Source of the DNA: Bradyrhizobium zhengyangense
Lineage (GTDB): Bacteria > Pseudomonadota > Alphaproteobacteria > Rhizobiales > Xanthobacteraceae
NCBI RefSeq assembly: GCF_022012435.1
Contig: NZ_JAKLUA010000003.1
Coordinates: forward strand, 62,001-126,000
Length of the DNA: 64,000 nt
Direction: 5' to 3'
The translations under genes and the position numbers were made by a program. The first letter of the stretch is position 1. Each line of letters opens with the position of its first letter. The notes under the pieces were generated by a model, which did no database searches, was not told the origin of the DNA, and was given only the letters and a program-made list of their open reading frames with translations. Shown piece after piece: positions 58,238-64,000 of this stretch.

Positions 58238-58281
58238 GTCATCCCGGACAAGCGCGCCTGAAGCGCGCGAAGATCCAGGAT
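58238..58281. repeat. REP-like palindromic repeat (imperfect)
   Basis: GTCATCCCGGACAAGCGCGC and the opposite GCGCGCGAAGATCCAGGATC form an imperfect palindrome. The CCCGGACAAGCGCGCC core is shared with the repeat at 23856. It follows recQ. Confidence 0.7.
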
Positions 58282-58427
58282 CCATACCGCGTGATTGATC
58301 GATTGTGATCGGCAGAAGTCTCAAACTGCAAGTCTTCGCCAAACATCTCCCTGGGGGTATAGGTCCCGGGTCTGCGCTTGCGCTTGCCCAGGACGACACC
58401 AGTTGTGTTCGGCGCGAGCAGAGCCTC

Positions 58428-59444
58428 TTAACCGTTCCGGAACGCGTAACCGTAGCCGTTCAGTGCCGGCGCGCCGCCGAGATGGGCGTAGAGGACCTTC
58501 GCGCCCTTCTCGAAATAGCCCTTCTTGGTGAGGTCGATCAGGCCTTGCATCGATTTGCCTTCATAGACAGGGTCGGTGATCATCGCTTCTAACCGTGCGG
58601 TGAGGCGGATCGCTTCCTTGGTCTCTTCCGACGGCACGCCATAGGCGGGATAGGCGTAGTCCTCGATCAGCACGACGTCGTCTGCAACGATGTCCTTGCC
58701 GAGTTCGACGAGCTTGGCCGTGTTCTGGGCGATCGAGAGCACCTGCGCCTTGGTCTGATCAGGGGTGAACGAACCATCGATGCCGATCACCTTTCGCGCG
58801 CGGCCGTCGTCGGCGAAGCCGACCAGCATGCCGGCATGAGTCGAGCCGGTAACGGTGCAGACGACAATGTAGTCGAACTTGAAGCCGAGCTCTTTCTCCT
58901 GCTTACGCACTTCCTCGGCGAAGCCGACATAGCCGAGACCGCCGAACTTATGCACGGACGCGCCGGCGGGAATAGCGTAAGGCTTGCCGCCCGCAGCCTT
59001 CACTTCCTCGACCGCCTGCTCCCAGCTCTTGCGGATGCCGATGTCGAAGCCGTCGTCGACCAGGCGCACGTCGGCGCCCATGATGCGCGAGAGCATGATG
59101 TTGCCGACGCGGTCATAGACGGCGTCCTCGTGCGGCACCCAGGCTTCCTGCACGAGCCGGCACTTCATGCCGATCTTGGCCGCGACGGCCGCGATCATGC
59201 GGGTGTGGTTGGACTGCACGCCGCCGATCGAGACCAGCGTATCGGCGTTCGAGGCGATCGCATCGGGAATGATGTATTCGAGTTTGCGCAGCTTGTTGCC
59301 GCCATAGGCGAGGCCGGAATTGCAGTCTTCGCGCTTGGCGTAGATCTCGACATTGCCGCCGAGATGTTTTGACAGCCGCTCCAGCTTCTCGATGGGCGTC
59401 GGACCGAAGGTCAGCGGATAGCGCGCGAATTTGTCCAGATTCAT
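58428..59444 (-). CDS. acdS: 1-aminocyclopropane-1-carboxylate deaminase
   Basis: 338 residues. The PLP Lys is K51 in [11 protein letters not shown]. The residues that separate true ACC deaminases from D-cysteine desulfhydrases are present: E295 (TDPVYEGKS) and L322 ([13 protein letters not shown]). [17 protein letters not shown] is also typical. It cleaves ACC, the plant ethylene precursor, to ammonia and 2-oxobutanoate, lowering ethylene near roots and supporting nodulation or plant growth. It is read divergently from an Lrp-type regulator, with palindromes in between, the standard acdR-acdS layout. Confidence 0.96.
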   Translation of the reverse strand: MNLDKFARYPLTFGPTPIEKLERLSKHLGGNVEIYAKREDCNSGLAYGGNKLRKLEYIIPDAIASNADTLVSIGGVQSNHTRMIAAVAAKIGMKCRLVQEAWVPHEDAVYDRVGNIMLSRIMGADVRLVDDGFDIGIRKSWEQAVEEVKAAGGKPYAIPAGASVHKFGGLGYVGFAEEVRKQEKELGFKFDYIVVCTVTGSTHAGMLVGFADDGRARKVIGIDGSFTPDQTKAQVLSIAQNTAKLVELGKDIVADDVVLIEDYAYPAYGVPSEETKEAIRLTARLEAMITDPVYEGKSMQGLIDLTKKGYFEKGAKVLYAHLGGAPALNGYGYAFRNG

Positions 59445-59541
59445 GGGATCATCCCTGATGGCGTTGTGTCTGGGATGTGGCTATCATTGCAGAATGAGAA
59501 GGTGCTCTCGAATTTTGCGCCAACATTGCGCGTTTTCTTGC

Positions 59542-59592
59542 AGAAATATCCATATGGGCTAAGATTTCTTCCTAGTAAGTCCAAATATTTGG
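59542..59592. promoter_or_regulatory. Operator region for the acdS/acdR pair
   Basis: Two symmetric sites lie between the genes. AGAAAT (59542) and ATTTCT (59564) form an inverted repeat with a 16-base AT-rich spacer. CCAAATATTTGG (59581-59592) is a perfect 12-base palindrome, 12 bases before the Lrp start. Lrp proteins bind such AT-centred dyads. Confidence 0.6.
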
Positions 59593-59603
59593 AAGCTTCT
59601 TCC

Positions 59604-60068
59604 ATGTCAGCGCGGCTCGACCGTATCGACCTCAAGATGTTGAGATTGCTGCAGAATAACGGCCGGCTCAGCAACGCCGAGCTGGCTGTGTCAGTCGCGA
59701 TCAGCCCCGCCACCTGCCATCGCCGCACCCAGCGCCTGTTCGAGGACGGCTTTATCGCCACGGTTCGCGCCATGGTGGCGCCGAAGAAGGTGGCCAAGGG
59801 CACGCTTGTGATGGTCGGCGTCGTGCTCGACCGTTCGACACCGGAGAGCTTTGCCACCTTCGAGCAGGCGATTGCCAAGCTCAAATTCGTGCTCGACTGC
59901 CATCTCGTCGCCGGCGATTTCGACTACTTCCTCAAGATCCGAGTCGGCGACATGGAGGATTTCAACCGCATCCATGGCGAGCAGCTCATCGCGCTGCCCG
60001 GCGTGCGCCAGACCCGCACCTTCTTCGTGATGAAGGAAGTCGTCGACAACGCGCCGCTGGAGTTCTGA
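59604..60068 (+). CDS. acdR: Lrp/AsnC-family regulator of ACC deaminase
   Basis: 154 residues from ATG 59604. The helix-turn-helix is LDRIDLKMLRLLQNNGRLSNAELAVSVAISPATCHRRTQRLFEDGFI. The RAM effector domain follows (CHLVAGDFDYFLKIRVGDMEDF). AcdR activates acdS in response to ACC in Pseudomonas and rhizobia. The frame is open upstream to 59466, but that part would run through the operator palindromes and has no domain. No strong Shine-Dalgarno sequence is seen. Confidence 0.9.
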   Translation: MSARLDRIDLKMLRLLQNNGRLSNAELAVSVAISPATCHRRTQRLFEDGFIATVRAMVAPKKVAKGTLVMVGVVLDRSTPESFATFEQAIAKLKFVLDCHLVAGDFDYFLKIRVGDMEDFNRIHGEQLIALPGVRQTRTFFVMKEVVDNAPLEF

Positions 60069-60074
60069 GCGATA

Positions 60075-60118
60075 GCGTTTTCCAGCGAAGTGGAAACCGG
60101 TTCGCGCCATGAAAACGC
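60075..60118. repeat. RIME-like short palindrome
   Basis: Arms GCGTTTTC (60075) and GAAAACGC (60111) enclose CAGCGAAGTGGAAACCGGTT. This short module is a common intergenic repeat in Rhizobiales. Confidence 0.75.
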
Positions 60119-60175
60119 GTCAAACGACAGTCCAGAGCTATTGATGCGCGATGCGCATCGTGAGAGATTCACCCA

Positions 60176-61321
60176 ATGCCGCCGCTTCCCTTTCGTCCGC
60201 ATGATCCCGCCGCCCCTAGCTACCGGCGCGGCTGGGTCGACGAGGCCGTGGCCGCGATCGAAGCCGATCAGTGTCGCACGGCCGACACTCATCTGATCCG
60301 GCTGATCGTGCCGGCGCTGTCAGGCATCGATCTCTACCTGAAGGACGAATCCACGCATCCGACTGGCAGCCTGAAGCACCGGCTGGCGCGCTCGCTGTTC
60401 CTCTACGCGCTCTGCAATGGCCACATCCGCGAAGGCACGCCTGTGGTGGAAGCGTCGTCGGGCTCGACCGCGGTGTCGGAAGCCTATTTCGCAGAGATGA
60501 TCGGTGTACCCTTCTACGCCGTGATGCCCCGCACGACTTCGGCGGAGAAGATCGCTGCGATCGAGCATTATGGCGGCAATTGCCATCTGATCGACGATGG
60601 CCGCGCGCTCTATGCGGAAGCCGCCGCGCTCGCGACCCGGTTGAACGGCCACTACATGGACCAGTTCACCTTCGCCGAGCGAGCCACCGACTGGCGCGGC
60701 AACAACAACATCGCCGAATCGATCTTCACGCAGTTGAAGGGCGAGCCGCATCCCCTTCCGGACTGGATCGTGATGGGGGCGGGCACCGGCGGCACGTCGG
60801 CCACCATCGGCCGCTATTTGCGTTATCGCCAATATTCGACGCGGCTCTGCGTCGCCGATGTGGAGCATTCCGCTTTCTTCGACTGCTTCCGCTCGCAAGA
60901 CCGCTCCCGTGTTTGCGAACGCCCCTCGCTGATCGAAGGCGTCGGCCGGCCGCGCTGCGAGCCATCCTTCGTGCCTGGCGTGGTCGATCGCATGATAAAG
61001 ATCCCGGATGCGGCGACGATCGCCGCGATGAACGTGCTGTCGCGCCGCCTGCGCCGCGCGGTCGGCGGCTCCACCGGCACGAATTTCCTGGCGCTGTGCC
61101 GGCTCGCATCCGAGATGCGAAAGGCAGGTCAGACGGGATCGCTGGTGACGCTGATCTGCGATTCCGGCGAGCGTTATCGGCAGACCTATTATGAGCCGGC
61201 CTGGCTCGCCGCGCGCGGTCTCGATCCCGCGCCCGTCGAGGCGGCGTTGTCGTCATTCCTCGAGACCGGACAGCCGCTGGAGCTCGCAATCGACGACGTC
61301 GTCAACCCACAGAGGCCGTGA
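60176..61321 (+). CDS. PLP-dependent cysteine synthase-fold enzyme, Cds1-like desulfhydrase
   Basis: 381 residues of the fold-type II PLP family. The PLP Lys is K67 in [23 protein letters not shown], the substrate loop is [17 protein letters not shown] and the PLP phosphate loop is [19 protein letters not shown]. The order and wording of these motifs, and [15 protein letters not shown], resemble mycobacterial Cds1, an L-cysteine desulfhydrase releasing sulfide, pyruvate and ammonia. A synthase activity cannot be excluded. It follows the Lrp gene by 107 bases across a repeat. Confidence 0.85.
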   Translation: MPPLPFRPHDPAAPSYRRGWVDEAVAAIEADQCRTADTHLIRLIVPALSGIDLYLKDESTHPTGSLKHRLARSLFLYALCNGHIREGTPVVEASSGSTAVSEAYFAEMIGVPFYAVMPRTTSAEKIAAIEHYGGNCHLIDDGRALYAEAAALATRLNGHYMDQFTFAERATDWRGNNNIAESIFTQLKGEPHPLPDWIVMGAGTGGTSATIGRYLRYRQYSTRLCVADVEHSAFFDCFRSQDRSRVCERPSLIEGVGRPRCEPSFVPGVVDRMIKIPDAATIAAMNVLSRRLRRAVGGSTGTNFLALCRLASEMRKAGQTGSLVTLICDSGERYRQTYYEPAWLAARGLDPAPVEAALSSFLETGQPLELAIDDVVNPQRP

Positions 61322-61437
61322 GCCTTGTAGGCTTCGTGCTGCCATTTTGTGAATTTGCACGGTCGTCACAGCAACTTCACTTGTCATGTACGCGCACGCG
61401 GGCGACGGTCGCCCCTTCTCAACGAGGAGATCCTGCC

Positions 61438-61998
61438 GTGCGCCTTCCCATTCTCGATCCGAAAGAGCTGAGCGACGAACAGAAGCCGCTCTATGCCGAC
61501 ATGCAAGCGGGCATCAAGGATCACTTCAAGGGCTTTGTGAACATGCGCGAGGACGGCGCACTGCTTGGTCCCTGGAATCCCTGGATCAGCGAACCGCGCT
61601 TCGGCAAGCCGGTATGGGAGCTGGTCAAGGCGATTGCGTCGAACCCACTGCTTCCGGCGCCCGTGCGCGAGGTCGCGATCCTCGTCACCGGTTCGCATTT
61701 CCGCTCGGGCTACGAGCTCTACGCCCATGTGCTGGTGGCCGAGCAGCGCGGCCTCTCCGACGAGAAGCTCGCGACCATCGTCGCCGGACAGCGGCCGGTC
61801 GATCTCACCAAGCAGGAGGCCGTTGCCTATGACATGGCGTCTGCGCTGGTGAGCGGTGGCGTTCTGCCTGAGCTGACCTATCGGGCCGCGGTGAAGGAGT
61901 TCGGCGAGCACGGCGCGGCCGAGCTGTCCTATCTCGTCGGGGTCTATTGCATGGTCTCGGTGACGCTGAACACTTTCGATGTACCTGTGCCGGATTAA
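61438..61998 (+). CDS. Carboxymuconolactone decarboxylase family protein
   Basis: 186 residues from GTG 61438 (CGAGGAGATC ahead; the frame is open to a GTG at 61318 without domain). It has the helical AhpD-like fold: PVREVAILVTGSHFRSGYELYAHVLVAEQRGLSDE, then AVAYDMASALVSGG. The CxxC pair of AhpD peroxidases is absent, so it is not a thiol peroxidase; the His in YAHV is kept as in decarboxylases. The exact reaction is unknown. It is convergent with the GGDEF gene, 15 bases apart. Confidence 0.85.
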   Translation: MRLPILDPKELSDEQKPLYADMQAGIKDHFKGFVNMREDGALLGPWNPWISEPRFGKPVWELVKAIASNPLLPAPVREVAILVTGSHFRSGYELYAHVLVAEQRGLSDEKLATIVAGQRPVDLTKQEAVAYDMASALVSGGVLPELTYRAAVKEFGEHGAAELSYLVGVYCMVSVTLNTFDVPVPD

Positions 61999-62013
61999 AT
62001 CGGCTGCGGACGA

Positions 62014-63597
62014 TCACTCCGCCGCCCTGTTTGCAGGCGGCGGAGGATTCCAGGCGATGCAGCGATTGCGGCCCTCGTTCTTGGCCTGGTAGAGCGCCTC
62101 ATCGGCCGCGCCCATCAGCGCGTCGATGCCGGACATGCTGACGGTGGCCTCGGCAATTCCAATGCTGACGGTGACGCCGAACTGCACCTGATGGGCGTTC
62201 AGCCGGATCGCCATCGCGCGTTTGCGGATTCGCTCTGCGACGAGTTTGGCGCGTGACAGGCTGGTCTCGGGCAGCAGAACCGCGAACTCCTCGCCGCCGA
62301 TACGACCGACGAGATCGGACTTGCGCTTGCCCTCGTTGCATGCGGCTGCAACGGCCTTGATCGCTTCGTCACCGACCGCATGACCGTACCGGTCATTGAC
62401 CGACTTGAAATGGTCGATGTCGAGCATCAGAACCGAGACGGAGCGGTAATAGCGCTGGAAGCGGCTCCATTCCGCATCGAGCGCCCCCAGGAAATGCCGA
62501 CGGTTGTACAGGCCCGTGAGCGAATCGGTGGTCGCCAGTCGCTCCAGCATGGCGGCCTTGTTGGTGAGATCAGTGATGTCGACATAGGTCAGCATCCGGC
62601 CGCCATTCGACATCGTGGTGCAATGAGCCCTGATCCGCCGCCCGTCGGGCGTTTGAAGGTCGCGCACGTGATCGCCGGCCATGACCTCGGCAACGCGCTT
62701 GCCCGGGAATTTTGCCAGCTCGTTCGCCGCCAGGTCGGGTGCGCTGGCGCGCTGCATGCGGCTCACAAGTGAAGCGTAGGCCGGGCGGACCGCGGCCTCC
62801 TCCTCGCTCACCTCCCAGAACCGGCGCATCCGCAGATTCATGAAGCTCGCGTTCAAGTCGGAGTCGAGCAGGAGAACGCCGTCCTGAACATTCTCCAGGG
62901 CGTCCCGCAGCAGCTTCAGCTCGTCCGAGGTACGCACAATGTCGGTGACCGGCGTATAGGTCAGCATGCGCCCGCCGTCCGGCAATGGCGTGCATTGGAC
63001 GCGCACGACGTCGCCATTGGTTTGGCGCACATCGATGGGGGTCGGATCGCCAGCCTCAATCACGCGGACGCGCTCAATCACGTGGGCCTCGAGGACGGGG
63101 TCTGGCACCTCATAGGCTCCGATGTCGCGCCCGTGATGAAGCAGCGTGAGAATGGACGGATTGCTGTCGGCGACCTGGTCAGGCAAGTGCCACATCTGGC
63201 GAAACGACCGGTTGATGAGGCGCGCCCTGAGATTGGCATCGAGCAGCACGATTCCGGTCGGCACGTGATCGAGGGCCGCGCGCAGCGCCAGCATCTGGGC
63301 GCGCATCAGCGCATCGGTCGAGCGTCCCTGTCCGTCGCCGGCCGGGCGATCGATGGCGTCCGGCTGCTCGAAGGCAACCCCGACCTGACGGTCCGACCGC
63401 CAGATCACCCGGCAGCTCAGGATATCGCGTCCCTGAAGCCTGAGCTGGAACCGGTCGGGAACACCGAGGCCGCTCTCCATTTCGAGCGTCGCGGCTTCCT
63501 CGGAAAGCCGGCGCACGACGCAGTCGATCGACGACTGGCCGAAATTGAAAAAGATCTTCCCAGCAAGGAACGTCCGTTCCGTGACCAAGCGGGACAT
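62014..63597 (-). CDS. Diguanylate cyclase with PilZ-like and two PAS domains
   Basis: 527 residues. Residues ~1-80 resemble a PilZ domain (AGKIFFNFGQSSIDCVVRRLS, LGVPDRFQLRL), but the RxxxR c-di-GMP motif at its start is not conserved. Two PAS domains follow, each with an intact core (ALDHVPTGIVLLDANLRARLINRSF and ALENVQDGVLLLDSDLNASFMN), both ending in GGRMLTY. The GGDEF domain from ~360 has LTGLYNRRHFL and the active GGEEF in GRIGGEEFAVLL. An RxxD inhibitory site (RKSD) lies five residues before GGEEF, so product inhibition is likely. It is a soluble c-di-GMP synthase driven by a PAS-sensed signal. Confidence 0.92.
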   Translation of the reverse strand: MSRLVTERTFLAGKIFFNFGQSSIDCVVRRLSEEAATLEMESGLGVPDRFQLRLQGRDILSCRVIWRSDRQVGVAFEQPDAIDRPAGDGQGRSTDALMRAQMLALRAALDHVPTGIVLLDANLRARLINRSFRQMWHLPDQVADSNPSILTLLHHGRDIGAYEVPDPVLEAHVIERVRVIEAGDPTPIDVRQTNGDVVRVQCTPLPDGGRMLTYTPVTDIVRTSDELKLLRDALENVQDGVLLLDSDLNASFMNLRMRRFWEVSEEEAAVRPAYASLVSRMQRASAPDLAANELAKFPGKRVAEVMAGDHVRDLQTPDGRRIRAHCTTMSNGGRMLTYVDITDLTNKAAMLERLATTDSLTGLYNRRHFLGALDAEWSRFQRYYRSVSVLMLDIDHFKSVNDRYGHAVGDEAIKAVAAACNEGKRKSDLVGRIGGEEFAVLLPETSLSRAKLVAERIRKRAMAIRLNAHQVQFGVTVSIGIAEATVSMSGIDALMGAADEALYQAKNEGRNRCIAWNPPPPANRAAE

Positions 63598-63744
63598 TCG
63601 CAGACTCCAGTGCGAAAACGAAGTGAAAGGTCGCCTCAGTGTCGCGCTAGGTTACTTGCGGCAATGTAACGCGCTCGACGTTTTCGGAAGAGGATTAACG
63701 AGCGGTTGACGCGGTGTTTGCAAAATATCCACCATGGCTCGCGG

Positions 63745-64000
63745 TCAATTGCGCACGGCGTAAAGCGGCGTGCGCAGGGTCACCTGATAGGACGGCTTCG
63801 GCATCCACGCGATCTGCGCGGTGATGCCGAACAGACGGTTGTCATTGTCATCCATGCGGTCGAGGTCGAGCCGCAGGATGGGCTGGGTGAAGGCCTCGGC
63901 CAGCGTCCGGCCCGCGAGCTGCGCGCCGCCGAATGATTGCACGCCCAGGCGTCCGGTGAACTTCCAATTGCTTGGCCATTGGTAATAGCCGCCGGCATAG
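63745..64000 (-). CDS. Partial gene, C-terminal end of an unknown protein
   Basis: The frame enters from beyond the right edge and stops at 63745. The visible 85 residues read QWPSNWKFTGRLGVQSFGGA, then TQPILRLDLDRMDDNDNRLFGITAQIAWM and end YQVTLRTPLYAVRN. Alternating polar and hydrophobic residues and a terminal aromatic suggest outer-membrane beta-strands, but I cannot name a family. Confidence 0.55.
   Translation of the reverse strand, partial: YAGGYYQWPSNWKFTGRLGVQSFGGAQLAGRTLAEAFTQPILRLDLDRMDDNDNRLFGITAQIAWMPKPSYQVTLRTPLYAVRN

Noticed and set aside
61318..61437. A start at GTG 61318 for the carboxymuconolactone decarboxylase-like gene, overlapping the Cds1-like stop
   Set aside because: The 40 extra residues are not part of the family, while GTG 61438 has a proper ribosome binding site (GAGGAG).

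Overview
The window is high-GC chromosomal DNA that reads as Bradyrhizobium or a close relative (Nitrobacteraceae, Alphaproteobacteria). The support is gene content (an AcdS/Lrp pair, otsBA, a form II CoxSLM operon, many paralogous signalling proteins) and RIME-like and REP-like palindromes typical of Rhizobiales. No plasmid or phage replication genes, integrase, transposase, rRNA or CRISPR array were seen. The genus is inferred, not proven.

Layout. 1-6914: end of an MHS-type transporter, an alpha-methylacyl-CoA racemase-like CoA transferase, and a molybdenum hydroxylase operon (small, large, medium subunits) with a divergent CoxG-like gene. 7251-19342: an alcohol-oxidation and sensing block. 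It holds a PQQ alcohol dehydrogenase with the lanthanide-type Asp, a periplasmic binding protein fused to cytochrome c, two paralogous LuxR-type response regulators, and a hybrid histidine kinase translationally coupled to a FIST protein (NahK/NosP-like). Between these parts lies a self-contained peroxide/epoxide cassette (12073-16715): an OhrR-like MarR regulator, two palindromic operators and five divergent genes. 19594-23809: two tandem chemoreceptors with nearly identical signalling halves. 23988-28884: a DUF3175 protein, a sugar-porter MFS transporter, otsB, otsA and a small exported protein.

A tRNA-Ser(GGA) at 29080 marks a change in character. The next 10.3 kb carries small unknown proteins, a Crp-like regulator, a Cox11-cytochrome c fusion, a membrane-anchored trehalose-phosphate synthase, a ClC transporter and an FAD monooxygenase. 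It ends near 39502 at an imperfect copy of the tRNA 3' end, so it may be an old island that has lost its integrase.

39695-46972: a LysE exporter and a dipeptide/oligopeptide ABC transporter (A, B, C, D, F) divergent from an RpiR regulator. 47136-51085: a carbamoyltransferase locus (SxtJ, DUF5989, carbamoyltransferase) with an intact divergent SGNH hydrolase and a truncated, frameshifted remnant of a second copy. 51276-58214: an amidase with a histone-H1-like tail, a methionine pair (sulfhydrylase plus MetA) behind a structured leader, a polysaccharide deacetylase and RecQ. 58428-61998: ACC deaminase with its Lrp regulator, a Cds1-like cysteine desulfhydrase and a carboxymuconolactone decarboxylase-like protein. 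62014-64000: a PilZ-PAS-PAS-GGDEF cyclase and a partial unknown gene.

Most notable are the two rare cytochrome c fusions, the sensor-like membrane trehalose-phosphate synthase beside the Cox11 fusion, the NosP/NahK-like pair near a lanthanide-type alcohol dehydrogenase, and the hairpin-rich leader of the methionine operon.
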